Positions 15,716 to 23,813 of a stretch of 50,546 bases of DNA are shown here, piece after piece. Position numbers and translations under genes: made by a program. Source of the stretch: JAGHKQ01 sp041920565 (GTDB lineage: Bacteria; Bacillota; Bacilli; Bacillales; Bacillaceae_G); contig JBHGXS010000095.1 in the NCBI GenBank assembly GCA_041920565.1, positions 1-50,546 of the forward strand. Reading direction: 5' to 3'. Position 1 is the first letter of the stretch; each line of letters opens with the position of its first letter. Under the pieces are notes generated by a model. It searched no databases. It saw only the letters and a program-made list of their open reading frames with translations, and had not been told where the DNA came from.

Positions 15716-16030
15716 GTTTTCTTTCCTTTCCGTTCACAATTTGGATATATTGTACCATATGTGATAATTTTGGTGCGAAAGTTTTCTCATTTTCAATTTT
15801 TTACAACAAATGATAGAAAAGAGTGAGAGATTATTAAAGAACATAATATACTGAAAGCATAAATAGCAAAGTGGAGGATCGTATAATTCGGATTTGTGCG
15901 ATAAAAGAAGGTAAAGATATGCAATGTGGTTTAGAGTTAGAGAAAATGGTTTGATACATAGGCCGTTTAAGAGCGGCTTTTGCTGTGCTTCCGATTCTTC
16001 AGTTTCCGCATATGATATAGAAAAGAGCGA
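15716..16030. other. Intergenic spacer, nothing certain
   Basis: Contains the leftward patA promoter region, a short ATG frame at 15919 (MQCGLELEKMV) behind GAAGG, and a weak GCCG/CGGC hairpin with TTTT near 15962-15982. None is strong enough to call a gene. Confidence 0.3.
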
Positions 16031-16042
16031 GTGGGGATTCAG

Positions 16043-16522
16043 GTGCGAAAACATGACAGAGAAAAATACGAATTGGAGCACGAAGCATTGTCTCTATTTT
16101 TACACTTATATAATAAAACGCATAGAAATGCTCTTTGTAAATCGGAAAAACGAGAAATGCCGGATTTTTTGCTAAGAGATCAATGCGGCAATCAATATGG
16201 CCTAGAAGTGGTCCATTTATTTGCCGACCACTTGGAAGCCATGCGTTTGTTCGGACGAGAGAGAAAGAAAACATCAGATAAGCGGCAGCGGGAAACGATT
16301 GTGGACAGATTGAACGCTCAGCTAAGAAAAAAATATGAAAAGGGGCAGAAATACGATATTCCGTTTCCATGTTACTTATTAATACGCATCATAACGCAAG
16401 AACTGACGGCAGATTCAATTCGCCTTCATCAGCTGGACATGGAACAAAACCCGTACGATAAAATATGGCTGCTCATTAGGAAAGGCGGTACGTTAGAGGA
16501 GTGGGTCCTTGTAGAAGTATAA
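16043..16522 (+). CDS. Hypothetical protein, possible PD-(D/E)xK-like fold
   Basis: A soluble, charged protein of about 159 residues. The stretch REMPDFLLRDQCGNQYGLEV followed by VHLF resembles the strand-turn-strand core of restriction-endonuclease-like folds (D ... ExV), but the usual lysine is replaced by V, so catalysis is uncertain. A basic KKTSDKRQRETIVDRL segment and a C-terminal YDKIWLLIRKGGTLEEWVLVEV follow. Starts at GTG 16043 (GTGGGG upstream) or GTG 16031 are both possible. It is monocistronic with an AT-rich terminator palindrome. Family not recognised. Confidence 0.6.
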   Translation: MRKHDREKYELEHEALSLFLHLYNKTHRNALCKSEKREMPDFLLRDQCGNQYGLEVVHLFADHLEAMRLFGRERKKTSDKRQRETIVDRLNAQLRKKYEKGQKYDIPFPCYLLIRIITQELTADSIRLHQLDMEQNPYDKIWLLIRKGGTLEEWVLVEV

Positions 16523-16550
16523 CAAAAAATATTCATATATATTTTTTGTT
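16521..16550 (+). terminator. AT-rich terminator palindrome
   Basis: AACAAAAAATAT pairs with ATATTTTTTGTT around TCATAT, overlapping the stop codon of the upstream gene. Confidence 0.7.
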
Positions 16551-16602
16551 CCGTACCTTGCAGTGAACAGTACTGAATACAGAAAGATAGGATGATGTTA
16601 CA

Positions 16603-16761
16603 TTGAATGTACAATTCAAAAAGGGTGTTTTGGAATTATGCGTGCTCGTGCTGCTGGATAAAAAAGACCGGTACGGCTATGAGTTTGTTCAGAAAATATC
16701 AAGTAAAATAGAAACAGATGCAGGGGTATTACCATTCGAAGCTAATATGTATCGTCTATGA
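16603..16761 (+). pseudogene. PadR-family regulator, N-terminal fragment
   Basis: TTG 16603 starts LNVQFKKGVLELCVLVLLDK, then KDRYGYEFVQKISSKIE, which is the opening helix-turn-helix of a PadR regulator (MNVQFKKGVLELC...YGYEFVQKIS). The usual next motif (GTLYPLLRRL) is degraded to DAGVLPFEANMYRL and the frame stops at 16761. About half of the DNA-binding domain and all of the dimerisation domain are missing, along with the target gene normally found downstream. Confidence 0.75.
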
Positions 16762-16782
16762 AGTTTTTATGGGCGAATTTTA

Positions 16783-16798
16783 TTTTAGTATACTAAAA
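16783..16798. promoter_or_regulatory. Perfect 16-bp palindrome TTTTAGTATACTAAAA
   Basis: A perfect dyad lies just after the PadR fragment and 168 bases upstream of the HD-protein start. It has the size and symmetry of a repressor operator and may be the old PadR site or an operator of the next gene. Function is inferred only. Confidence 0.4.
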
Positions 16799-16965
16799 CG
16801 TAAATTTCATTTCTTGATTTCCTCTATTTTACAAATGAAAACGGTTACGAAAGAAAGTTTGTTAAAAAATAGTTAAATCCCTCTAACCCTTCATAGAAAA
16901 CATGAATATAATATCAATCCTATCATACTATGAAGATAATCTCATTAAAGACGGTGGTGAGCAGG

Positions 16966-17946
16966 ATGCAGCAAACTTTTTGTAAAGCAGTATTGTATGA
17001 GCCGCTTTACCAGTATGAAATGAAGGTTCTTCCGTGTGAACTGGAACTGTTTCAATGCAAAACGTTGCGTCGATTAAAATTCCTAAGCCATTACGGAACG
17101 GCTTCCTTATTTTCTCCTATTATGCATTCCCGTTTAGATCATACCATCGGTGTCTGGTCTGTCATTGCGCGATTTTTTTCGGAAAACTTGGAGCTGCGGC
17201 TGGCTGCATTGCTTCATGATATCGGGCATTTACCGTTTTCCCATGCCGTTGAAAAAACGCTTGGATTTAATCATCATGCTAACACGGAAAAACTGATTCG
17301 TGAAGGAGAAGTCGGTACAATCTTAAAAAAGCATGGATTCGAACCGGAGAAAATAGTTGCTTTACTTAACGTGGATACGCCGCTAACAAGCAAAACAAAA
17401 TTTTTAGGGGCCGACCATTTTGATAGCTTTTTGCGGGATTCTTATTTGGCAGGGGATATGAAACAAAAGCCATCAGAACTAGTTAACAATATCCATTTCT
17501 CGGGAAATTATATCGAAACGGATGTCGAAACCGGGTTGCATATCATGGAAGCCATGGTACACGATCATCTTGCATTTTTAAATCCGCAGGCGATTGCGAT
17601 TGATGGTTTGCTTGCAAAAGCGGTTACGGTCTATGCAAACTATCATGAAGTTCAGCCGAGCTTTATTGAGCGGCTCACCAATTATGAACTCATCTATCAC
17701 TTGCAGACGAGCGAATGTGAAGAAGCACAGGAACTGATGAATGTCATCTTATGGGAGCCGCATCGCATTATGATTACGGAAGAAGAACAAGAAGGCGCCC
17801 TGAAGGTGGATGTAAAGAAGATTTATGATAAAGAAGTATTAGTGCTCGGATCTCCTATTACTCATTACAGTGAAGAAGCAAAACAGAAACTGAAAAAAAT
17901 TCGGGAACTGATGAAAACATATTATGTCACGTATGAAAGAAGGTGA
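16966..17946 (+). CDS. HD-domain phosphohydrolase
   Basis: A protein of about 326 residues. The N-terminal half holds the HD superfamily metal site: MHSRLDHTIGVW supplies the first His and LAALLHDIGHLPFSHAVE the HD pair, with GADHFDSFLRDSYLAG supplying the last Asp. This arrangement is that of the dNTPase-like group (B. subtilis YdhJ type), which hydrolyses nucleotides or nucleic-acid-related phosphates. I chose ATG 16966, behind GGTGGTGAGCAGG; ATG 16930 has no ribosome site. The C-terminal part is helical and acidic. The substrate is unknown. Confidence 0.8.
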   Translation: MQQTFCKAVLYEPLYQYEMKVLPCELELFQCKTLRRLKFLSHYGTASLFSPIMHSRLDHTIGVWSVIARFFSENLELRLAALLHDIGHLPFSHAVEKTLGFNHHANTEKLIREGEVGTILKKHGFEPEKIVALLNVDTPLTSKTKFLGADHFDSFLRDSYLAGDMKQKPSELVNNIHFSGNYIETDVETGLHIMEAMVHDHLAFLNPQAIAIDGLLAKAVTVYANYHEVQPSFIERLTNYELIYHLQTSECEEAQELMNVILWEPHRIMITEEEQEGALKVDVKKIYDKEVLVLGSPITHYSEEAKQKLKKIRELMKTYYVTYERR

Positions 17947-18046
17947 AACCCTCAGTTGAGGGGATTATTAAAAAAAGAGACAGGCATGGCAATGGAAAGA
18001 AAAAGCGGTTTTCGCTACAATCGAAGTAAAAAGGATGAAATCCGGT

Positions 18047-18484
18047 ATGAAGAATTCCAGTTCCCTCATTTTATTTGATGGTGCATGTAACTTCTGCAAT
18101 GCATCCGTCCAATTTATCATTCGTCATGATAAAAAAGGGCGCTATCGCTTCGCTTCTTTGCAATCCAACGTCGGGAAAGAGTATCTGGCGGCTTATCATG
18201 TTCCCAAAGATGTCGATTCTATTGTCCTGATTGAAAATGGTGTTTATTTCACGCATTCTGCCGCTGCTTTGCGTATATGCAAACATTTAGATGGTGTATG
18301 GAAATATTTATATGCTAGTGTTATTATACCGAAACCGCTGCGGGATTTACTCTATAACTGGATTGCGAAACATCGTTATCAGCTGTTTGGGAAACAAGAA
18401 GCATGTATGATGCCGACTAAAGAAATTAAGGAGAGGTTTTTGGCGGAGTCAACCACCCACCACGTAGCGTCTGATGATGTTTGA
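18047..18484 (+). CDS. DCC-family thiol-disulfide oxidoreductase-like protein (DUF393, YuxK type)
   Basis: A protein of about 145 residues. It opens with LILFDGACNFCNASVQFIIR, the DxxCxxC signature that names the DCC family, followed by GRYRFASLQSNVG, SAAALRICKHLDGVWKYLY and PLRDLLYNWIAKHRYQLFG. The family has a thioredoxin-like fold, but its reaction is not established. ATG 18035 has AAAGG directly abutting it, so ATG 18047 is preferred. It follows the HD gene by about 100 bases with a CCCTCA/TGAGGG hairpin between them. Confidence 0.82.
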   Translation: MKNSSSLILFDGACNFCNASVQFIIRHDKKGRYRFASLQSNVGKEYLAAYHVPKDVDSIVLIENGVYFTHSAAALRICKHLDGVWKYLYASVIIPKPLRDLLYNWIAKHRYQLFGKQEACMMPTKEIKERFLAESTTHHVASDDV

Positions 18485-18498
18485 AGTGGGGGCTTGTT

Positions 18499-18533
18499 AA
18501 AAAAGGCTTGGTAACATCACCAAGCCTTTTCTT
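18499..18533 (+). terminator. Intrinsic terminator
   Basis: AAAAAAGGCTTGGT pairs with ACCAAGCCTTTT. It is strong and lies between convergent genes. Confidence 0.88.
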
Positions 18534-18538
18534 CTATA

Positions 18539-18739
18539 TTAATATCCATAATCCCAGTCGATGTCGTTCTCGCTCCAAAGTACAGGTGAAACTTTTCCGA
18601 AATGAACAACGGTTTCATTGATTGAACAAGTGCAATCTTCGTTTCCAGCTTGTTCTTGCAGCTCTTCAAAAACTGATTTTTCCACTTTCTCCAGCACCAT
18701 TAGTCTCTCAGTCTCTGAAATAAGTATCGCTGTTCCCAT
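18539..18739 (-). CDS. Small acidic hypothetical protein
   Basis: A 66-residue soluble protein, MGTAILISETERLMVLEKVE and so on, ending NDIDWDYGY. ATG 18739 follows AGGGGG on the minus strand. It is acidic, with a short CTC motif in the middle. No signal peptide or membrane helix. It is convergent with the DCC gene and shares its terminator. Family not recognised. Confidence 0.6.
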   Translation of the reverse strand: MGTAILISETERLMVLEKVEKSVFEELQEQAGNEDCTCSINETVVHFGKVSPVLWSENDIDWDYGY

Positions 18740-18954
18740 GATTTTTAGCCCCCTATTTGTTTATCCAAAGCAATTGTACTCCCGAAAGGAACATTTTGGT
18801 ATAAGCTTTACTATCATTTTGAAAAGTTGTAACAAATTCAACTTTCCCTTCATATTAACTTTATAATATCAATTGTTAGAAAAATTAAAATATTTACCCT
18901 AAATTGCCAAGCAAAATGATATAATCAAGAAAAACAACATGGGAGATGAGGGGA

Positions 18955-20235
18955 TTGGAGCAAGTGAAAGATGTTATTATTCAAGTTGCCATCGTTATTT
19001 TACCGCTCTTTTTATATGAAACGATTCGGCTGAATCGATATTATATTGCATCGCCAAAGCCAAATCGTTATTTTGTGACGATTCTTTCCAATCTCACGCT
19101 CATCTTCTGCATCATCTATCCCGTTCATCTGGGCATGGGCTGTACATATGATTTTCACCAAATTCCCATTATGACTTCTTTTTTATACGGAGGATATGGG
19201 GTGGGCATTTTTACCGCTCTTGCTTCCTTAGCTTATTTTTCATTTATCAACGGCTTCGACGGCATCTGGGTTCGGGTGTTAGACGTTGCGATTTTATCGT
19301 CTATTCCGTTTTTAATCTCTACAAAATGGTTTAAATATCCAAAGAACAAAAAAATTATGGTAGCTTGTATTCTTGCATTTTTTTATGTTCTCGTGTACAT
19401 CTTTGCAGCAGGAATCGTTATAATAACGGATGAAAGTTTCACGACTGATGTGTCACGGATGTATTTCTATTACGTTGTTGCCTCCATTATTATGGCCATG
19501 ACCATGACCTTTCAAATTTATTTAACAGAATATTTGTATGAAAATGCGTTTCTACGGGTGGAAATGCACAAATCCGAAAAATTGAATATCATAAGCGAGC
19601 TGGCGGCAAGCGTGGCCCATGAGGTTCGCAATCCGCTGACGGTTGTACGCGGATTTATTCAGCTGTTGGAAAGCAGTGAAGAAGTGAAAAATAAAGAATA
19701 TATGCGTCTCGTTTTGACGGAGCTCGACCGGGCGGAAGGGATTATCTCGGATTATTTAAATTTGGCGCGGCCGCAAATTGAAGTCAAGCAGCGCATTCAC
19801 TTGTCTTCCCAGCTTTTTGAAGTGACGACGCTCATGTCCTCTTTCGCAGCGATGCAGGGAGTTTACTTGCAAGTGGAGATTGAAGACCAATTGTATACCA
19901 TCGGGGATAAAGCAAAGCTGAAGCAAGCTATAATGAACATCGTAAAAAACGGAGTAGAGGCTATTCAGCAAAACAAAGGATATTTGAAGGTGACAGCTTT
20001 GCAAACAGGCGATGAAATCGTCATCAAAGTGAAGGACAGCGGAGTCGGCATGACGAAAGAGCAGATTGAGCGTTTGGGACAGCCGTATTACTCCTTAAAA
20101 GAAAAAGGAACGGGTCTGGGTCTGATGGTTACATTCAGCATCATTCAAGCGCATAACGGAAAAATTACTTATAAAAGCGAAATCGGCAAAGGAACGGAAG
20201 CGATAATTACGCTGCCTGCCGCAGAACATACATAA
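18955..20235 (+). CDS. Sporulation-type sensor histidine kinase, KinB-like
   Basis: A protein of about 426 residues. The first 200 residues contain about six transmembrane helices without a large external domain, the 5TM-LYT-like layout. Then comes the HisKA domain with the phospho-acceptor His in ELAASVAHEVRNPLTVVRGF, followed by N, G1 and G2 boxes (IVKNGVEAIQ, VKDSGVGMT, GTGLGLMVTFSIIQAHNG). Sequence and layout match B. subtilis KinB, which starts the Spo0F/Spo0A phosphorelay from the membrane. TTG 18955 aligns with the KinB start; ATG 18946 is the alternative. No partner response regulator is adjacent, as expected for a phosphorelay orphan kinase. Confidence 0.88.
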   Translation: MEQVKDVIIQVAIVILPLFLYETIRLNRYYIASPKPNRYFVTILSNLTLIFCIIYPVHLGMGCTYDFHQIPIMTSFLYGGYGVGIFTALASLAYFSFINGFDGIWVRVLDVAILSSIPFLISTKWFKYPKNKKIMVACILAFFYVLVYIFAAGIVIITDESFTTDVSRMYFYYVVASIIMAMTMTFQIYLTEYLYENAFLRVEMHKSEKLNIISELAASVAHEVRNPLTVVRGFIQLLESSEEVKNKEYMRLVLTELDRAEGIISDYLNLARPQIEVKQRIHLSSQLFEVTTLMSSFAAMQGVYLQVEIEDQLYTIGDKAKLKQAIMNIVKNGVEAIQQNKGYLKVTALQTGDEIVIKVKDSGVGMTKEQIERLGQPYYSLKEKGTGLGLMVTFSIIQAHNGKITYKSEIGKGTEAIITLPAAEHT

Positions 20236-20266
20236 AAAAGTTACCGGGATTTCGGTAACTTTTTTG
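20234..20266. terminator. Bidirectional terminator
   Basis: AAAAAAGTTACC pairs with GGTAACTTTTTT and is shared by the kinase and the convergent repeat-protein gene. Confidence 0.9.
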
Positions 20267-20269
20267 TAT

Positions 20270-21187
20270 TTAATGAGAATCAAGTTTTTGCGGTCTTTCT
20301 TTTACAAATAAAGATTTTAAAGTTTTCATAAAAGTGTTTTCTCTTGCAGCGGCAATCATTTGTTTTGTTTCCTGCATTTCCCGGATGAGACGCATGAGCT
20401 GTTCATCGCGGCCGGCTTCCTTTCGTTTTACTTTATAAGCAAGCTCATTCAGTTTCTCTTCTTGACGGGCTCCCGTTTCGGACATATGGTGCATAAACTC
20501 ATTCAACTTGAGCTCCTGTTTAAACTCTTTTTGGGAGATGTGATGCATCAGCTTGTTCAAGCTGTCTTCTTGCTTTGTTTCTTTTTTCTGCATCTGGATC
20601 AGCAGCTCGTTTAATTTGTTTTCTTGGCGCGATTCATTTTTTTGAACATGCATCATCAGTTCGCCCAGCTTTTCTTCTTGCTTAGATTCTTTAATATATA
20701 CATGATGCAATAAATCGTCCAGCTTCTCGTCCTTTTGTCTGTTTTGGGAAATTAAAGTGGAGTTCTGATGGATGATGGCTTCATTTAATTGGGCTAAATT
20801 GTCGAGCTTGTTCATGAACTCCTCAAACTTTTTATTCTGCTCCAGGATAGTGGTATTTACATCATGTGTTTCTGCTATTGCCGGAGCAGAAGTTTCTGCG
20901 GGTTGCAACGGTTCAGGATGATTTTCAGGAACAGAAATGGAAACAGCACTATTTATTTCATGGACAAGATCGGCAATCACTTCGACTACATCTTTATCGA
21001 GATCGGACACGTGGTCATGAATGGTTTTTAATAGCTTAATATCTTCTAATTTATAGGCACGTTCGCCCATTACATTTTTATCGATTGTATAGCCGTATTG
21101 CTCTAAGATCGAGCTGTATTTGCGAATGACATTCTTTGGAATGCCTGTTTTATTCTCTGCATCTTTCGTTTTATATTTCGCTCCCAT
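20270..21187 (-). CDS. MerR-type HTH protein with seven exact 18-residue coiled-coil repeats
   Basis: A 305-residue protein. Residues 1-75 form a MerR-like winged helix (YKTKDAENKTGIPKNVIRKY, then GERAYKLEDIKLLKTIHDHV). A Pro/Glu linker spans 85-110. Residues 149-274 are seven consecutive 18-residue units without gaps, consensus ExKQEEKLNELMHHVxKK. The tail ENTFMKTLKSLFVKERPQK is basic and amphipathic. The layout (MerR head, long coiled coil, basic tail) recalls the chromosome-anchoring protein RacA and DUF3967-type proteins. A role linking DNA to membrane or poles is inference. ATG 21187 follows GAGGAGG on the minus strand. Confidence 0.75.
   Translation of the reverse strand: MGAKYKTKDAENKTGIPKNVIRKYSSILEQYGYTIDKNVMGERAYKLEDIKLLKTIHDHVSDLDKDVVEVIADLVHEINSAVSISVPENHPEPLQPAETSAPAIAETHDVNTTILEQNKKFEEFMNKLDNLAQLNEAIIHQNSTLISQNRQKDEKLDDLLHHVYIKESKQEEKLGELMMHVQKNESRQENKLNELLIQMQKKETKQEDSLNKLMHHISQKEFKQELKLNEFMHHMSETGARQEEKLNELAYKVKRKEAGRDEQLMRLIREMQETKQMIAAARENTFMKTLKSLFVKERPQKLDSH
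20366..20743 (-). repeat. Seven tandem 54-bp coding repeats
   Basis: Each unit encodes 18 residues (149-166, 167-184, 185-202, 203-220, 221-238, 239-256, 257-274 of the protein). DNA copies are diverged while protein spacing is exactly conserved, which indicates selection for length rather than a recent duplication. Confidence 0.8.
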
Positions 21188-21391
21188 GACTAATCCTCCT
21201 CAAAATTTATCGTAATTACAATTTCCCTGTTTTCTTCCCTTCTTCCTTTGAAAAATAATGTCGGATAGCGGGAAACTTTTCTACAGAAATCGTTGTTATC
21301 GTAAAGATTGTGATAAAAACAATAAAGAAAAGGGGGATATGTGTTAAAATTTGGTATGCAATGGTGGGATTTGTTATGAGAAAGGATGAAT

Positions 21392-21427
21392 AAAGAAAAG
21401 CTGACCAAAGATGATCAGCTTTTCTTT
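21392..21427. terminator. Isolated terminator in the 21188-21536 spacer
   Basis: AAAGAAAAGCTGA pairs with TCAGCTTTTCTTT. It sits upstream of the leftward repeat-protein gene and downstream of the leftward PadR gene. Between it and the PadR gene is a short leftward frame, DFKGTELVNVQSHDGTKVII, without a start, which looks like a gene tail remnant. A second inverted repeat, AACCGACTG/CAGTCGGTT at 21512-21539, overlaps the PadR gene end. Confidence 0.7.
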
Positions 21428-21536
21428 ATTACATATTACAACGTAATGATAACCTTAGTTCCATCATGACTCTGAACGTTCACAAGCTCCGTTCCTTTAA
21501 AGTCTTGCAATTAACCGACTGCCCTAAAACAGTCGG

Positions 21537-22106
21537 TTATTCTATATTTACTCCTTCTATTTCTGTTCCGATTTCAGATAAACGCTCATTAAGAGCATCA
21601 TTGCGCAAGCGGGTGAGCCAGTTTATTTCCGTTTGGGCGTGCTCCATCACTCCAATTAAAATATGAAGCTGAGAGCGGGGGACAACGCCTATTTTTTTCT
21701 TATAAATAGCTTTCATGAGCTCAAGCAGGTTAGCCGTTTCTTTTATTTTCTCATCTAAAATGGCTGCCAATTTTTGTTGGTTGCCTGATGTAGCAAAGGT
21801 AAGACCTGCATAAATTGGCTTGGAAATATGATTGGGCTCCCGAAATTGCTTGAGGAGAAGAGCTTGAAACTCTTCTTCTCCTTTTTCGGTAATGCGGTAA
21901 ATCGTTTTATCCGGGCGGTTTGTATCACGCACGACATCAATGACTTCGATGCATCCTTTCTTTTCTAACTGTTCAAAGGCATAGTACAATGACCCTTTTG
22001 CCATTTTTATATAATGCTTCATCCCGCGTTCATTGACGATTTGCTGCACTTCATACGGGTGTTTTTCACCCTCCATCAAGAGACCAAGAATGACCAATTT
22101 TATCAT
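21537..22106 (-). CDS. PadR-family transcriptional regulator
   Basis: A 189-residue regulator. The N-terminal winged helix reads MIKLVILGLLMEGEKHPYEV, then the recognition region MAKGSLYYAFEQLEKKGCIE, with RITEKGEEEF at the wing. The C-terminal Vir_act_alpha_C-like helical part serves dimerisation. ATG 22106 has GGAGAGG upstream. It lies 17 bases downstream of an MFS drug exporter in the same operon. PadR proteins usually repress such exporters until a phenolic or drug ligand binds, so autoregulation of the operon through the palindrome at 23693-23708 is likely. Confidence 0.88.
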   Translation of the reverse strand: MIKLVILGLLMEGEKHPYEVQQIVNERGMKHYIKMAKGSLYYAFEQLEKKGCIEVIDVVRDTNRPDKTIYRITEKGEEEFQALLLKQFREPNHISKPIYAGLTFATSGNQQKLAAILDEKIKETANLLELMKAIYKKKIGVVPRSQLHILIGVMEHAQTEINWLTRLRNDALNERLSEIGTEIEGVNIE

Positions 22107-22123
22107 ACTCAAACCTCTCCTAT

Positions 22124-23644
22124 TTAGCTTACCTGCTTTTGCTTGCTCTTAGAAGGAATATTCAGGCGTTCGTTGCCCATCAGTACGATGCATATAATGG
22201 CTAACACTGCAGGAATCAGTGCCCACATAAAAGTGTCAGCAATGGAGTTTGCCAACGCTTCTTTAATGGTTTCCAAAATTTGCGGCGGAATATTTTTGCT
22301 AGCTTCCGGTGAAAGCAAGAAGCTTGTGTCGCCGCCTTTTGGGGCCATTCTTGCGAATTCAGGCGGAAATGCCAATTTTAATTTGTCCGTAAAAATGCTG
22401 TTTTGAATTGTACCGAAGATGGTTACGCCGAGCGTCATTCCTAAAGAACGCGCAAACGAGTTTGTAGATGTCGCAGAACCGCGGGATCTCATGTCCAATC
22501 CGTGAATGGAAGCCATGCTTAACACAGAAAACGAGAAGCCGACGCCAAGACCGGCTAAAATCATGAACAAGGTAACCATGGTGCGGTTTGTATCAACAGT
22601 AAGTGTGCTTAACAAATATAAGCCTGTTATGAACAACGCGCCCGATAACAGCATGGTGTTGCGATAGCTTGTGCGTGTTGTCAATTGACCGCCCGTTTGA
22701 CTGCCGACAACAGAACCAAGCATCATCGGTGTTAAAATAAGACCTGCATTGGAAGCGGACCCGCCCAGCACGCCTTGCACAAAAATAGGAATATAGACAG
22801 TGGCGATGATAAACGTTGCTCCGTAAAAGAACGCGACTCCTTGTGTGGCTGCAAATAAACGGTTTTTGAACAAATGGAAAGAGATGATCGGTTCCTCTGC
22901 TTTTCGTTCAATAAGGAAGAAAGCGACCAGCATGACGCCGAAGATGGCAAACAAGCTGAGAATCACACTAGAATCCCAAGCATATTCTTTTCCGCCGAGC
23001 TCAAGCGCGAACATTAAGCTTACTACGCCGATAATGAGCGTAATCGCACCTGCCCAGTCAATTTTTTGCTTGCTGTACTGCAAGGACTCTTTATAATACT
23101 TTGCAAGAAAGAATAAGGAAATAAGACCTAACGGAATGTTGATGTAAAACACCCAGTGCCAGCTGATATATTCTGTAATATAAGCGCCCAATAGCGGACC
23201 GAATACGCTGGACGTGCCGAAAATGGCTCCGAACAGGCCTGTCATTTTTCCGCGTTTTTCCGGCGGGAAAATATCATACATAATCGTAAAAGCAATCGGC
23301 ATCAATGCGCCGCCGCCAATCCCTTGAATGGCTCGATAAATACTTAATTGCTCGATGCTCCCGGCTGTTCCGCATAAGGCAGACCCGATTAAAAACAGAA
23401 GCAATCCGCCTATGTAAAACCGTTTACGTCCGTACATATCGGATAGTTTCCCGAAAATCGGCATTCCCGCCATCGTTGCAACCATATAAGCCGATGTAAC
23501 CCAAACGAATTTATCCAATCCGCCAAGGTCTCCGACGATGGTCGCCATCGCAGTTGCAACTATCGTGTTGTCCATTGCCGCCATTAAAATACCAAGTAAC
23601 AAGCCGGCAACGACAAGCTTTGTATTGCTCTCCTTTGTATTCAA
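22124..23644 (-). CDS. MFS multidrug exporter, DHA2 (EmrB/QacA, 14-TMS)
   Basis: A 506-residue membrane protein with about 14 helices. Helix 1 carries LLLGILMAAMDNTIVATAMA with the DHA2 motif D1 (LDxTIVxxA variant), motif A is GKLSDMYGRKRFY, and motif C is GTSSVFGPLLGAYI. It exports toxic compounds using the proton gradient. The C-terminal loop between helices 13 and 14 is long, as in EmrB-like proteins. The start is TTG 23644, with AGGGGAG eight bases upstream. The operon continues with the PadR regulator. The substrate is unknown. Confidence 0.9.
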   Translation of the reverse strand: MNTKESNTKLVVAGLLLGILMAAMDNTIVATAMATIVGDLGGLDKFVWVTSAYMVATMAGMPIFGKLSDMYGRKRFYIGGLLLFLIGSALCGTAGSIEQLSIYRAIQGIGGGALMPIAFTIMYDIFPPEKRGKMTGLFGAIFGTSSVFGPLLGAYITEYISWHWVFYINIPLGLISLFFLAKYYKESLQYSKQKIDWAGAITLIIGVVSLMFALELGGKEYAWDSSVILSLFAIFGVMLVAFFLIERKAEEPIISFHLFKNRLFAATQGVAFFYGATFIIATVYIPIFVQGVLGGSASNAGLILTPMMLGSVVGSQTGGQLTTRTSYRNTMLLSGALFITGLYLLSTLTVDTNRTMVTLFMILAGLGVGFSFSVLSMASIHGLDMRSRGSATSTNSFARSLGMTLGVTIFGTIQNSIFTDKLKLAFPPEFARMAPKGGDTSFLLSPEASKNIPPQILETIKEALANSIADTFMWALIPAVLAIICIVLMGNERLNIPSKSKQKQVS

Positions 23645-23688
23645 ATTGCTCCCCTTCCTTCTCTCTGTTTCATTAAGGTATACAAATT

Positions 23689-23716
23689 ATTATAGTCAAA
23701 CTTGACTAAATAACAA
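23689..23716 (-). promoter_or_regulatory. Promoter of the MFS-PadR operon with overlapping operator
   Basis: On the minus strand, -35 TTGTTA (23711-23716) and -10 TATAAT (23689-23694) are separated by 16 bases. The spacer contains the inverted repeat TAGTCAA-N2-TTGACTA (23693-23708), which touches the -10 element. A repressor bound here would block RNA polymerase; the operon's own PadR protein is the obvious candidate. Confidence 0.7.
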
Positions 23717-23813
23717 GCCTTTTGTTTTCCCTAGTATACGACAAAAAATGCACGATATGGCAGGAGATTGCAGGAAGGAAGCGAACTGTAAATAAGGGAA
23801 GGGAGAGAGAATC

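Noticed and set aside
15919..15954. Tiny ATG frame MQCGLELEKMV followed by a weak hairpin
   Set aside because: Too short and the hairpin stem is only four pairs; no downstream gene shows attenuation features.
21343..21381. Tiny GTG frame (MLKFGMQWWDLL) after AAAGGGGG
   Set aside because: Only 12 codons; could be a leader peptide, but nothing else supports it.
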